From assembly GCA_007922305.1 (NCBI GenBank), contig ML677358.1, forward strand, positions 12,665,343-12,729,342: a DNA stretch of 64,000 nt, in the 5' to 3' direction. Numbering within the stretch: position 1 is the first letter of the stretch; every line of letters begins with the position of its first letter. The notes below the pieces were generated by a model. The model saw only the letters and a program-made list of their open reading frames with translations. It was not told where the DNA came from and did not search any database. Both the position numbers and the translations under genes were made by a program. Below, piece after piece: positions 24,801 to 37,613 of the stretch. The DNA comes from Dermatemys mawii (Eukaryota; Chordata; Testudines; Dermatemydidae).

Positions 24801-27156
24801 CAATAAGCAAACAGTGAATTTTCTTCAGATGATTGTTAAACAGATTTACCTCTTAAATCCATATATGCTGATTGAGGTAGAAGTTTTATTTATATATAAT
24901 TTTCTCATTACATACATTCAGAAAGACTTTATCAGGCATAACCTGGAAATCAATCCAATATGCTCATGAATTTTGTTATTCCTGAGCAATTAAACCTTAA
25001 AGTAGCAAGGAAAGTGGAAGATCAGACAAAAAAAATATTTGCTAGTAAATAGTTTTCACAGAACTCATTGCAGTCCGTGCACATTCCCATAAGAAAACAG
25101 AAATTTACTAATATGACATTTGACAGTTTTAAACCAATCAGGATTCCTCCCTCCACCCCAACCCAACAGTATGCAGGCTTGGAGCAATTAGAATTTTATT
25201 GGAAAAATGATGGTATATATTGATTTCAGCACATACACACAAAACAGACAAAAATATTTCCACTGATCCTAATTGAAATGTACAGATAAGCAAAGTAATA
25301 AAAATGGTGCTTGAGAAATTAGAGTTTGATTTAAGGATATTTTATACATTTTGACACATGATGTTGACAACTTATGTTTTAACAGTTACCAAGCTAACTT
25401 TCTGAGTCATAATGTCTACTATCATTTAATAATTGTACTCTGACCCCCTCATAATTTCCCAGAAACTGAATATTTAAATCACTAAAAATATGCTTAAAAG
25501 CCATCAGATTGCACAACTGAAAATTTAGATACAAATAAAATACATAAACATCAATATTATCCGTCAAAATAATAAAAGATTAGAATTCTGAGAAGTTTAG
25601 AAATGAGACATACTGTGAGGATTTAATGAATAAAGTTTGTAAAGGACTTGGATATCCTGGGATGAACAGTTATATTACCTTGAAATTATTCACGTTACAA
25701 GAATGGCAACAGCTATAAGGTGACCTGGAAAGGGCTGGGGGAGGAAGAGGACCATATCCTTTTTTTTGCAATGAATAAAGAAAGCCAGAAAAATGAGGTC
25801 AAAATTTAAAACAAAATATAAATAAATCAGATCCTGTCAGTCCAGCAAGACCGTGATAACTGGAGAATTATGAAATGGTATCTTATGAGCCAAAGAGAAT
25901 GAAATTTGAGCAGTTCAGTGGAGAAGAACTATTTAGTCCCTCTATCTAAAATTGTTTTTGCTTGTTAATGCATAACTCCAATGGCTAATTAACATATTGG
26001 AAAAAAGAAGCCTTTGTTAAAAATTCAACAATATCTTCAATGAGTATCTTCAAATTTGTAACCTGTGAGACACCAGCCTCCACCAACAGGTTCTTCAGGG
26101 GGAAAAAAAAATCAATGGAGCGCAGAGTTAATTTTCCTCATATTTCCATGGCCTTATCTGTATAGGAAAGCATTTGCAGTGTAAACTGCTTTAGGTCTAC
26201 TTACAAATAATCTTTTTTTGCTATATTATCCTACCATAAGGTTGCTTCGGAGGCTGATTAATAATATTTTGGAATGAGTTTTATCTTAACCTTATAACAG
26301 TACAAAAAACAAAGGAAAAATGACAGCCCTAAACCACTAAAAGACTTATAAAAATCACAATGGAGGAGCAGCAGCAACCAATCCAACTTTTAAAAAATTG
26401 CTTCTAGGTCACCTTGGATTTATTTAATGTTCTTCTTGTCAAGCCATCTTACAAGAAACTTCAAAATAATATGTAACAGAGGTTTAGAAAATAATTAACA
26501 GCAACATTTGGCTTATTTACAAGGCCATTTCCCTTGAAATAGGCTAAATATCAAAATTTTGATCAATGCAGCTTTCAGCTGGTCTCCAAGGATCACAATG
26601 GGCATTTCGACTTCCCCTCCGGTGATCTTTCTTAATCTTGAAGAATTAATCACAATGGTTATAAGAACAAACACTACACACAGTCCAAAACAGCTACCAA
26701 GGCCTTAACACCTGGCTCTCTAGGTTCACTTCCTGTCTAGGTACTTTGCTTTCTCTTTGTAATGGGAAAAAAAAACAAATTGGGAGTAACTCAGCATAAT
26801 TAGCAGCTAGTCAAATATATATTTCCCCTTTTATTTATTCAGCAGTGCATACTTTATGCTTAAAAAAACATTAAACCAACTCTAATCAGCTGTTTCTACA
26901 TTCTGGCTAAGGAGCTATTTGTCCTATACTTGGATCAACTCTTAAGAAAACAAATCTTACAAGGTGCACCTAGGTAAATTTAGTTTTTATGATGACTGCA
27001 TCTGAAAACATAGTTAATAAAACTGTTGAAGGGGAAAAGAAGGGTGACAAACGTTTTGTTGGTCTGCTTGCTGGGCAAGTGGAATGAAGCCATGTAAGGG
27101 TTTGTGTGTTGTTCTGGAGGGGAAGAGTGGAGTTTTAACAAGTTCATAGATCAGAG
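21883..27156. other. Longest repeat-poor stretch; no gene recognised
   Basis: About 5.3 kb with no CR1, hAT or foldback copy that I can recognise. Exceptions are a weak MIR-core remnant near 24,743-24,810 ('ccacttaattacagcgtgacttcatg') and a weak palindrome start near 22,735. A donor-like site 'gcaag|gtaagg' at 22,899 has no open exon before it. The AT-rich part 24.8-27.0 kb could hold non-coding regulatory sequence, but nothing in the raw sequence proves that. Confidence 0.45.
24174..24203 (+). repeat. G-run cluster, potential G-quadruplex
   Basis: Consecutive runs of three to six G separated by single T or A ('ggggtgggggtggggggtgg' and on) meet the usual G-quadruplex pattern. Within a repeat-poor AT-rich area this is an isolated GC feature. 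Confidence 0.6.
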
Positions 27157-27840
27157 GTGGCCAGCCTGCAGCTCGGGAGCTACATGAGGCTCTTCAGAAG
27201 TTAATATGCAGCTCCTTGTAAAGGCACCAACTCCAGGGCTGAAGCTACAGGTGCCAACTTTCCAATATTACAGGGAGTGCTCACTGCTCAACCCCTGGCT
27301 CGGCCACAGACCCTGCCCCCACTCCATCCTTTCCTACTCCCTCCCCTGAGCCTGCTATGCCTCACTCCTCCCACTCCAAGACTCCTGCACATAAGGGCTG
27401 ACCCCATGGGCGTTCCGGGGCTGGAGCACCCATAGGGAAAAATTAGAGGGTGTGCCACATCCACTGGCAATAAGCTTCCCCTCCCCCCAGCATGCCATGT
27501 CCCTGCTCCTCTCCCTCTCTCCCAGCACTTCCCACCCCGCACTGCCTAACAGCTGTTTGGCGATGCTTAGGACTTTCCGAGAGGGAGGGGGAGGAGCAGG
27601 ACGCGACACGCTCAGGGGAGGAGGCAGAGAAAAGGCGGGACAATGGCAGGGACTTGGGGGCAGGGTGAGAAGAGGTGGGGCAGGGGCAGGGCCAGGGGTC
27701 GAGCACCCTCCGGGCAGAGGTGAAGTTGGCGCCTATGCTCCTGCCTGCCATGAAACTGCTGATCGGGAGGTGCAGAGAATGAGGGGGAGGTGCTGATCGG
27801 TGGGGCTGCCAGGAGGATGGAGGGGGTGGGAGGTGCTGGG
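27157..27840. mobile_element. Composite DNA-transposon block
   Basis: It begins with a hAT-like terminus, 'cagaggtggccagcctgcag', and 'ctcgggagctacatgaggctc'. Within it an inverted pair, 'aggtgccaac' (27,249) and 'gttggcgcct' (27,725), encloses a GC-rich unit with 'ggagcacccatagggaaaaatt'. The matching right terminus of the outer element is not visible, so the block is truncated or two elements are fused. Open frames on both strands here (up to 114 codons) come from GC-rich, stop-poor repeat DNA. Confidence 0.6.
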
Positions 27841-28276
27841 AGCAGTTTTTATTTTGAAAAATCCATTAACGTCACATCATAACTGACTTAACATTTGCTC
27901 TAAGAGTGTCTGAGATAACGAACATGACTCAAAAATAGAAACACTGTGCCTTACTGAGAAAGGAAAGGCTGAGAACAGCGATAAAAATGCTGTTTTCTTA
28001 CAAAGGGGATTTCCCTGCATGTTTATCACAGCACACTACATTACAGGAATGAGAGCTGCAGCAGGGAAGTATTCTCCCATTGCAAAAAATACCTGTCCAT
28101 CTTTACCCACAAGAAGCCCACCCCTTTCTCCCCTCCCCTCAGCTGTAGGGACATCCTATGTTGTAAAGGGACTTAAAGGCTAAGGAACTTAACATACCTT
28201 TGAATTAATGAAGTCCTCTCCGAACATATACAAGCACTGCAAAGCTCTCAGACTTCCAGGAGACTGCTGAAAATAT
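27841..28276. other. No gene or repeat recognised
   Basis: Plain sequence between two transposons. Confidence 0.5.
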
Positions 28277-28618
28277 TAGAACTGGTCTGAAATTGGAATT
28301 TCCATTCCACAGGAAATTCTGACATTTTGAAATTTACTTTTGTCTCAGACCCAAACTAAAAGCAACACAGATTTCAAAGTGTCACAACAACCTTATCAAA
28401 ATGCTTCATTTTGAAAAGCCCTTTGTTTCAACTTTATTGTTTTGGCCAGGATAGTACACAATATAAATTGAAAGGAAGCACCCAACCTGATCTAAATAAA
28501 GCACTTCAGTTTCTCATCACAAAATTCAGCAAAGTGATACATTCCCACAAAAATGTTTTGGAATGGAATCAGCATTTTCCAATAGAAAACTGTTCTAGAA
28601 ATTTTTTGAGCAGCCCTA
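28277..28618. mobile_element. TA-flanked inverted-repeat element (second copy)
   Basis: Same family as 5,726-6,106. The left end is 'tagaactggtctgaaa' and the right end 'ttttttgagcagcccta'. Shared internal words include 'ccctttgtttcaacttta' and 'acattcccacaaaa'. Both ends abut TA. Confidence 0.7.
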
Positions 28619-28943
28619 GTTAATGTGTGTAGTTTGATAAAGTAGATCGAGTCCTACAACTCCTGCTCACAAGTGTGGGGATGCAGGTGGAACATTGTTC
28701 ACAAAAGGAGAGTGCTATAGGAGGACCTCAGTATTATAGTCTCTTGTTGGCCAAGCAAAAAAGTCTGTACACTAAATTGATGGCATTTCCTGTTTGCCTA
28801 TATGCAACACAATAACCTTGGAATATTGCAGCTGATCGCTTCCAAGATTTCAGGAAATTCTAGGAAACAATGGACAGCCCTATTGATTTTGATGAAAATC
28901 AGAACACATAATAAATCTGATTGTAGAAGTGTGGGCTCACCTC

Positions 28944-29070
28944 TAGAAGGATGACCAGATGTCCTGATTTTATAGGGACAATCCCGATTTTGGGGTATTT
29001 TTCTTCTATAGGCTCCTATCACTCCTCTCTCACTATCCTGATTTTTCACATTCGCTGTCTGGTCACCCTA
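28944..29070. mobile_element. Small TA-flanked MITE, 127 bases
   Basis: It starts 'tagaaggatgaccagatg' and ends 'tgtctggtcaccctaggg'-like ('ctggtcaccc' then 'ta'). The interior 'tatagggacaatcccgattttgggg' and 'ctcctatcac' match the inverted copy at 60,690-60,812, which identifies it as a dispersed family. Confidence 0.8.
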
Positions 29071-31164
29071 GTGGGGGTGCCTGCCTGGGGCTAGGTATGG
29101 CATAGCCTAGTTGCTCTTGTCCAGTAGTGGGTCACCTCTTCTTGCAACTCAGCCCTCTGGCCAGGTCATGTTTTAGTTCCACACCTCTTTCAGGTACTCC
29201 AATCCCAAGTCCACATAAAACAATACCAAAGTTCTAGTTTTGTCAGCCTCTCTGCCTACAAGTCCTCACCCAAGATCTTCAGCCATAGACTGCTAAACAC
29301 AATCTCAGCATGACATACGTCTCATCCTACTCAACTCCCAGTTCTTTAACCAACCCTGTCCTAGGCTCACAGTGGCAAGAACCTCTTGTCTCCCTCTGTC
29401 TCAGAGGGACCTTAGGCTCAGGTCTGCACTAAACTCTTTTTGGGGGCCAACTGAAGAGAGATTCACCATCACCCATAAACCTTTACCTTCTGATTATCAG
29501 TGCCCAGGGTTCTCTTTGGCCCTAGCAGCTTCCCTTCACCTCCGCAACTTCCAGTGCTTCCTTTCCAGCTCCCCAACCTTCACATTTCAGGGCTTCTTGG
29601 CAGGCTCAGCCTAACACCTGCAGCATTCACCCTCACTTATTTCTTATTCCTCTCTGGTCTGTCCTTCCCTGCCTTGGGCTCTCTCCTTTATGAAGACTCA
29701 GCTCCTTCCCAGCTGAGTTTGATCATCAGTTATGCCTAACACCCCTCCAGGTGCCTCTTCGTGACCTAAATAGGCACTCTGCTCCTGTTCAGCCATGATT
29801 AACTGGTGTGGGGCTTATATTGAGGAAAACTAGGTCCAGGCATTTTCTGCCCCTATGGGCAGAGAAATATCTTTGGTGCCCCTCTACCCACATATCGGAG
29901 GCTGCACTTAACTTGCTGTGTGGACAGATTGTGTAGCTGGGAGTCTAACAGACATGAACAGTCATTGGGAATGGATTTTTTTTTGCGGGGGCGGGGAGGG
30001 TGAGCAGTGAGGAAAGGGTATGGGTGGGGGGCAAGCGGCAGGGACCAGAGGGATCAGGCAGTGGTGTTGGGGAGGGGGGGAAGCAGATATAAGGGGGAAG
30101 GGAGATGGGGAGGAGAAAACAAGGGCTGTTTATAACAAACCCTGGGTTTAATCCACTCATCTGCCACAAATATTGGTTCTGGAAGAAGGGCTCTGAAGAT
30201 TGAGGGGTAGGGAAACCCCACCATGGCTTGGGGGTGTAAAGGAGGGTTCTCCTGGAGGAGGTGTCTGAACTTCTGGGGTCAGGTAGGGAGGGGAATGGGG
30301 GAAGCTCAATGAGTAACTGGAGGGAAAGTGTGAGGGCTGGGCAGGGGGTGTCTGTACCCCCCACTCCATGAGCTCAATCTCCTCCTCTCCCCCACTGCAA
30401 GCGGAGGAATCTGTCTGGCACCCTGTGCTGCTGTCTACACATCACAGGCAGCCGCTCAATAGGCTTCTCTCTCTCCCTGAGTGCACAGCTCAGCCTACAG
30501 AATGACTCATGGGTGCCACCTTCTTGTTGTTAAGGGTTAATAATTTCTCCACATTCCATCACCCTAGGACCTGAACGTGGGTTTGATTCTTCACTGCCTC
30601 GAACCTTGTGGACTCCTTAAGCACAAGTATAAAAGCCTGGGAAACAGGTCTGAGTGGAGAGCTCTGCTTGGGTTACCTCTCTCCCCCACTTTACTGAGGT
30701 ATACATAGCTACACAAGGGAGTAGAGAATCAGGAATTCAGCACCTTACAGGATCGGGCCCAAGGAGAACTGCTGAAAACTTGTTTTGAAGGATAAAATAT
30801 AGCCGAGGCCAACATTTTAATTGGCACCTAAATTACACACGCAGTTACCTCCCAGACTGCCGACACCTCTCAGGTGCTGCTGTTTGGAAGTTTGGTCTCA
30901 TAAGTTTGATCAGCAGTTACACTTCTCTGCTCAGCAATGGCTACTTCTATAAGCTGCAGTCCAGCAGTCCCATTGGTATGTTTGGCTCTTTTACGGTTTT
31001 GGTTGTGTCTGATTTCACACCCACACCAGGTTACACTACGAGCTCTGTAACCGCAAAGGCCACTCAGATCCTGAAAAATCGATTGTGCTGTCTTGCAGTT
31101 GGGGCAGATTTTTGTTTCTTTTACTTATTAAAATCAACTCTGGAAAGACACAGAGGGTCCACAA
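29071..31164. other. Pyrimidine-rich then G-rich non-coding DNA
   Basis: 29.1-29.75 kb is C/T-rich on the plus strand, while 29.97-30.33 kb is strongly G-rich ('gcgggggcggggagggtgag' and similar). The strand-asymmetric composition keeps frames open (139 codons at 29,945-30,364 minus) without any coding signal. The C/T-rich part could be an unrecognised old repeat. Confidence 0.4.
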
Positions 31165-31241
31165 GCCCGTGCAAATCAGCACATCTCCACGGCAGTCAAT
31201 GAAGCTCCCCCAGTTTATGCAAGCTGAGGATCTGGCCTAAA
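31165..31241. repeat. Foldback repeat (weak)
   Basis: 'cagtcaatgaagctcccccag' with a 'gaggatctggcct' end. It is a decayed member of the palindrome family. Confidence 0.4.
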
Positions 31242-31724
31242 ATGTGTATTTACGTTCTAGTAGGAACCCAGTAATATTTCCTCCTTATTAGTTGACAGTG
31301 ATTTCTCTACACGAGGAATTAGGAAGAGGGGTGGGAGAAGGGATTCAGCCTTTCCTATGGCTTCCAGTTTAATTAAAAGCTTTACAGATCGCTGAACGCT
31401 CAGAATTGAAACTTTGGGACTATACTGAAGAGCAATGAAAGTAGTAAGATAAATGTAGCATTTTCCATGGAAATATGTACTTCTAATTCTCAGACATCTC
31501 AGCTTCTTTGGCAGGAACTTAACACACAGGAGGTAGTTCACTGTTTTGTCAGAATGCTGCAAGAATAGTCTATTAATCTGAAATCAGATTAATGACCCTT
31601 TGCTAGAGTTAATTACATGAAGAAGGCTAGCCTCCCATTGAACTGCCGAAATGTTGACTATCTTTATTTTTAATCTTGCACCATTTTAAATTAACTGTTT
31701 AGGCAACAGTAGCCTCTTGTCACT

Positions 31725-31812
31725 GACCTAGATTGTACGCTCTGTGGGGCAGGTACAGCCGCTTGCCTACATATCTGTACAGCACCTAGCACAATCTGTA
31801 ACTTCTATAAAT
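31725..31812 (+). repeat. Ancient SINE/LINE tail copy
   Basis: 'gacctagattgtacgctctgtggggcagg' followed by 'ctgtacagcacctagcacaat' and 'ttctataaatgta'. Same family as 8,148. Confidence 0.65.
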
Positions 31813-32117
31813 GTATCTGGCATTTCTAGCCAGATAGTTTAGCCACACTGGAGCCAGCAGAGTTAACGTGTATCTAAAGCGTGGCGCAGCAAAGTTTCCT
31901 TCTGATAATCTTGAGAAGAAAGTGAAAAATCCATGATGTTGTGTGAATGCTCAGTCATTTGTAGTTTAAGAAACTAATTTTATGTTTCTTCCTATTTTCC
32001 TGTGTTTAGAGTGCAGTTCTCATGTTGTGCATTGAGGTGGGTTGAGAAGAAACACTTTCTAAGCAAAGGCAGATTAGCTGCTAAACAGCTGTTATTTTTC
32101 TACCCTATTATGCTTTT

Positions 32118-32178
32118 TGTGGGCCAGATTCTGCTCCCACTGAATTCAACGAGAACTTTGATTTCCATGGGAGCAGGA
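32118..32178. repeat. Foldback repeat
   Basis: 'gggccagattctgctccca' pairs with 'tgggagcaggatccg' around a central 'gaattcaacgagaactt'. Confidence 0.6.
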
Positions 32179-32768
32179 TCCGCTTCTGTATATGTTGTCC
32201 TAGTTCACCTGGAGACAGCGCAATAAAGAATTTTAGTGAGATTTAGTTTCATCACAACTTTGTCATATTTTTAAAGCCAACTTCCAACATCTAGTATGAA
32301 ACAACCCAAAATCTTGTGGCCATTACAACGTACAATGCCAATACCCCAATGATGATCTCATTACAGCTGCTGTTCCGATCACGTACTTAAAATGTCACAA
32401 AGCCTCTTAGAGTGCAATCAGCTCACAACACTGCATGTAAAGATATTTCAGATTAGCACATTTTAGGCCATTTTCCCCATAAAATTACTAATAAATTGCA
32501 AAGGGGCATTTTAAAAAAAGCAACAAAAAGTTAATTAAACCATGGAGGATCCTATTTATGGAAAATATTTTCATAAGCAAAAAAGCTCAGTGTGTGCTGG
32601 CATCTTGGGTAAAGCTGTGAAGATTTAAAAGAGAAATTAGCTCGTAATACTAATGCATAAGTAATCCTCAACGGCCTTAAATATTTAGGAAATAGAACAC
32701 AAGCTCATAGGATGTTTTCCCCTTGAAAACAGCAGAGAGGCTTGTGTAATGCTTAGGTTACAGGTGTC

Positions 32769-33130
32769 ATAGAATATCAGGGTTGGAAGGGACCTCAGGA
32801 GGTCATCTAGTCCAACGCCCTGCTCAAACCAGGACCAATCCCCAACTAAATCATCCCAGTCAGGGCTTTGTCAAGCCTTACCTTAAAAACCTCTAAGAAA
32901 GGAGATTCCACCACCTCCCTAGGTAACCCATTCCAGAGCTTTACCACCCTCCTAGTGAAAAAGTTTTTCCTAAGATCCAACCTAAACCTCCCCCACTGCA
33001 ACTCGAGACTATTGCACCTTGTTCTGTCATCTGGTACCACTGAGAACAGTCTAGATCCATCCTCTTTGGAATCCCCTTTCAGGTAGTTGAAAGCAGCTAT
33101 CAAATCTCCCCTCGTTCTTCTCTTCTGGAG
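32769..33130 (-). mobile_element. CR1 LINE, 3' end with terminal ORF2 codons
   Basis: Read on the minus strand it ends in the CR1 tail. On the plus strand this shows as 'tagaatatcagggttggaagg' and 'gacctcaggaggtcatctag'. It is 5'-truncated at about 33,130. It contains the last part of the ORF2 frame (see 32,846-33,103) and the short 3' untranslated region. Confidence 0.95.
32846..33103 (-). pseudogene. C-terminal remnant of CR1 ORF2 (reverse transcriptase protein)
   Basis: An 85-residue stretch remains open to the natural ORF2 stop. It includes '[20 protein letters not shown]', '[20 protein letters not shown]' and '[10 protein letters not shown]'. These are hallmark residues of the extreme C-terminus of CR1 ORF2, downstream of the reverse transcriptase catalytic core. 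The endonuclease and polymerase domains are missing through 5' truncation, so no active enzyme is encoded. The absence of stops or frameshifts in this piece suggests an insertion younger than the other CR1 copies in the window. Confidence 0.9.
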
Positions 33131-33879
33131 ACTAAATCCTGGTCCTGGTCTATGACTAAGGCTCTAGATCTTACAGTAATACAGATAAATAATTATAAAC
33201 AGAATCACATTTCAGATCCAAACTCGCCTTCATTTTTCCATGGAGCAGGAGAGATATAACAAGGCTGATCAGTGTTTAGAATTTCAGCCTGGATTCAGAT
33301 CTGAATTTTGCAGATGGTCTCTGTCTTTGAAATAGACCAAATCCAAAGTCCAGATCCAAATACTGTCAGCATGTTGGGATCCTGGAACTCATTTCCTTCT
33401 CTTCAGGCAAAGTTCAGCATAGAAAACCTGAATTTTTATTTTTTTTGAATGAAAAGACAGGGGAAGTGTCCCAAGGAAAATCCGTTTAACCTCATTCTTG
33501 TACACTGTTTACTGTCATGTATAGCTCAGTAGTGGAAAAAACTCAGTCCAAAATATTGCCCAAGTGTGGACCATCAGAGCTAGAAGAAAGACTTTAAGGA
33601 TCAAAGTCTGCTGTTGGTTATGTAGATGTAAGTCCATTTAGCTCAATATCATTGCTGTTGGTATAGACTGGTAGAAGTGAAAGCAAGATTTGCCCCAAAT
33701 GGTCCTCCAGAAAGAAAGCAAAGCATGGTAGTTTTCACAGTAATAGCTGGGATGGTGAGCACACACTGTTCAGTATATCATATCACTGTATTTAACTATA
33801 TTGTCTCTTTCTATTTATTCAGGAATAGCTTCTCAGATAGCAATAGGCTACAGCCAGGTGCAATGACATAGACTTCAAT
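33131..33879. other. No gene or repeat recognised
   Basis: AT-rich plain sequence with short chance frames. Confidence 0.5.
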
Positions 33880-34075
33880 GACAGATTTTAAGGCCTGAGG
33901 GGACCATTACTATCTTCTTGTCTGACCTCCTGGCTAGCACAGGCCAAAAACTGTACCCAATAATTTCTGCATCCGGCCCTTTACTGCTGTTTGAGCTATA
34001 GCATATATTTTAGAAAGACATCCAGGCCTTGACTTAAAGACTGTGAACAATGGAGTCTCTCTCTTACCCCCATCC
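33880..34075 (-). mobile_element. CR1 LINE 3' fragment (older)
   Basis: On the plus strand, 'gattttaaggcctgagggg', 'gtctgacctcctggctagcacaggcc' and 'gctatagcatatattttagaaagacatcca' are the complement of a CR1 3' end. Several indels show it is older than the 32.8 kb copy. Confidence 0.85.
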
Positions 34076-36617
34076 TCCAACTTAATTCCCAGTACTATTT
34101 GGTCACTCACCCTAAAACAATCCTAGCATCATGGGCTTCTTCTTATACACTCCAAGGCCTTTCCTGATAAAATCACTGATGAGAATATACAAGTCTTCCA
34201 CTAGTATGTACAATCATCACATATCCCTCTCCAAAATCTATTGTTCACCCTGTTTCCCAGCAGTTCCTACAGTGATGGCAACACATAGGGTTATCCCCAC
34301 AATGGCTGATTCTCCTAGCAGTTTCTGAAGTGTCAAAACTGAGAATGATGTTCGAACAGCACAATCAGCGATGCAGCCAAGCAAAACCCACTTGTGAATT
34401 TAAATTCTGTTCATCCACACAACAGGGACAGCACAGCCAGTGGCTGAGCCAGATTCCCTCCCACTGCACCCCTGGAGGGACCAACTCCAAGGATGAAAGT
34501 GTAGTTCGATGTCAGTGCCATTCACTTCTCAACCATTGTGCTGAATAAGGCTGCCAATCAGAACCAGCTGTAATGGTCTCCTTTTGAGATGTGGATATAT
34601 GCCCAGTAGAAAGTAGATTGGAGATCATTTAAATCACTTCTGACCTGGATTGGAGACACAAGGCCCTGTACCCCATTACAGCCGCCTGGACCTTCAGTCT
34701 CCACTCCTTTGCCCTTTGATGCTTTAGGATATACTTCAAAAGCTTTGACCCTGCAGTTCTTAAACAAATCTCCCACTGAAGTTTACCAGTTAAGGATTAT
34801 TATAACATCAGGAATATATGATGAAAAGGAGAGAGTCAGGAATGCTCAAAACGTGGCATAGAAATTTAGGTTGTATTTATTTTGGCTCAAATTTTTTAAT
34901 GGGTTTATAGGAGTTCAGTGCCCAAATTCCATTGAAATTCACTGGGGGAGTGGCACCTAACTTCTTTAGGCTCCTTTGAAAAACCCAGCCTTATTTGTTA
35001 ATTGACTGTGCTAAGGTTTAAGTGATATCATTGCCCCTTGTTTTACAAGGCAATAACCCAATTAGCGTGTGAACAAACTAGGAGGCCAAAGGGAACTGGA
35101 TTATGTCTGAGGAAGACAGAGAAGTAATTAAAGTGTTGCTATTGTAGGACAAATGTAATCAACACAGAATGTTTTCATTTGCACTCACATCTTAACAACA
35201 AGGTGCGGGAGTCCTCCATTTTGTGTCTGGAGACAGTGGGAACCACTTGAAACATTCAAGCAATTAAGGTCACATGAGTATTTTTACTGTGGATAAAGTT
35301 GTCATAGGAGCATGGTGAGAAACTTTCAGCTCACTTGCTTTGGAAACAAGAACGACTAAGTATCATGCACCTCTCCATGCCCCCACTGGTTCACTCCTCT
35401 TCCCTGCTCCATAGCCCTTGGTCTACACTAGCATCCCAACCCCAGAAGAGCCTGCTCCCTAGATTGAGAAATGGGGCTTTAGTTTTGCCTTCAAATGCAT
35501 TTTTTGGTTAACAAAGAGCAATTCTTACCAACTGAAGATTCATGAAATAAATTTATCCAATAGGAATGATGATTTGCCATCAGAATTAAAATGGTGCATC
35601 CCAGCGAACGTAATATCCCATGAACTCAGCATTACACTGCATTTTGTTTTGAATTTGTATGACGCTACAATCATGGTTCTGCATTAAAATAAATAGCCCA
35701 TGTCTGAAAGTGACAGACTAAACTCTCATTTGCCATGCTTCCAAAATTACTCCAGGACTATAATTCATGCTCATGAGTTTGTTTGGCTCTACTAAGCATA
35801 AAAAGCCTCAAATGAAAAATATACTCACAATGGTTATTACTAGTTTATGGACTTCTCTCTCTCTTATGCAAGTGACAGGATGTAGTTTATAGTTCATACA
35901 GTTTGAGATCAACGTTCATGATAATGGCAAATGAATTATTACTCAGTCTAAGAGAACTGCAGCTGAAATCAGGATGATAATGCTTAATCATGTGCTCTGC
36001 AGACTGTGGTCCCCAGAGCTGAAAGGATGCAACACAGGATTGGAAAAATGAGAGAGACTTACGACTCTGCTGCATTTTCCTTAAAAGTCTATACATTTTG
36101 CATTGTCCTTTGTGCCTAGGTGAACTCAGGGCGGAGAATATTTAACAAACAGGAAAGTTTTGCAGTTGTGGAGGTTTTAAAAATAGCTTTTTTTAAACTC
36201 AGAAATTAGAGGTTTTAGCGTGGTAGTGATACTATGTACCTTTCATTTACAATCTCAAATGCTCTCTTACACCAACTAGCTTTGTTTTAGTTAATGCATG
36301 ACTATGATGCCAGTAGCAATCTAAATATTGCTACTAAGCTATACTTCATCAACACTACAGCAACTATCTATATAAGAAAATGCTTGCACACACTGGGAAG
36401 GCAAATCTTATTTGTTGAGGTGAAAAGAATATGGTGCAGTGATGGGGAGTCTGTTTTCAAACATAGGTGCCTGCCTGGGAAATCCAAATCCTGAATTGGG
36501 TGCTCACAGGGACACTTTAGGCATATGCCAGATTATTTTATGCACCTAAGTGATATTTTTTCAGAAGTGCCTATGAGATTTAGGAGCATATGGCCCATCA
36601 TGCATTTTAAGAGTAAG
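34076..36617. other. No gene recognised
   Basis: 2.5 kb of mixed sequence with short open frames only. A single hAT-like terminus, 'ccttggtctacactagc', appears at about 35,418 without a partner. Confidence 0.45.
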
Positions 36618-36845
36618 GTTAATAAACCATTTGAACAATGTACCTAGTGATGTGGTAGATCCTGTCACATGAAGTCTTTAAACCAAGAGTGGAAGTGTGT
36701 CTTTCTAAAAGGTGTGCTCTAACTCATCCAGAAGTTGTGGGCTTATTGCAGAAATCAAGCTATCAAATTATATGTGTTTATACAAGTCACACTGGATCAG
36801 CCAGATGGACCCTTCTGTGCTTAAACATGTGAGTCTATGACTGCA
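36618..36845 (+). mobile_element. CR1 LINE 3' fragment
   Basis: 'aatgtacctagtgatgtggtagatcctgtcacatgaagtctttaaa' followed by 'ctttctaaaaggtgtgctctaactca' and a 'ggatcagccagatggaccc' tail is CR1 3' sequence on the plus strand. The coding part is broken. Confidence 0.85.
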
Positions 36846-37613
36846 ATGCCAGCTTGAATCCCCAAATGCAGGATTCAGTTAATTAGATGTTTGAAAATTC
36901 AGCCATGATTGTGTGTCTTAGGCAAATGACCAGGGTTTTCTAGACGTTTATTCAAGTTCAGTGTTTCCTCACTTCACAGCTAATTTCAAAATTATGCAGT
37001 GACCCAAAAAGCCTTTTGACTAACCTTCCGGACATGGACATAGCTTGAGGCTACAGGCTACCACACAGCAGTTTGGTGTGTTTTAAAAGCCTGGCGTATT
37101 GGCATTAAATAGGACTGCAAAGTTCCAGTACACTCTTCATTGTCACTGCTGTGTGGTAGATCTGGGGGAGTTGGCTGGAGACCTAAGGTGTGTGGATGCT
37201 TTGTAGAATTATATGGCTGGGACTTGCAGAATTTACTCTCCTCTCAAACAGGGATTCAGGAACATTTTAAACCTCACGACTACCTAATATGAGAATGGTT
37301 CCCTAGTGCGCTATCTTGCCTTTCTTTAATAACACGCCCTTTAACAGTGCTCGTGTCATGAGAAAGCTGTTCCTCAGTGGGATGCTCTTCTCGGGTTAAG
37401 CAGAATCTAAGACTTTCATTGTTATTGCATTGCTTATCATTCCTCAGACATATCAGGTTATCAAATAGATGCTAGTGTCTTTTGGTAGGCCGTGAATTCT
37501 CTAGCTGTGCGTCTCTTTCAGAATAACTCAGAATTTTAAACGTTGTAAGTAAATGTCATTGAATATTTTCTTTGCGGTTCCTCATTCAAAGACGATCCTC
37601 TAGGGTTCCCCGC
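36846..37613. other. No gene or repeat recognised
   Basis: Plain sequence. A short acceptor-donor pair around 37,523-37,547 ('ctctttcag' ... 'gtaagt') encloses only about 23 bases, too little to call. Confidence 0.45.

Noticed and set aside
29945..30364. 139-codon Pro/Ser/Leu-rich minus-strand frame
   Set aside because: A product of a strongly G-rich plus strand. No splice sites or domain.
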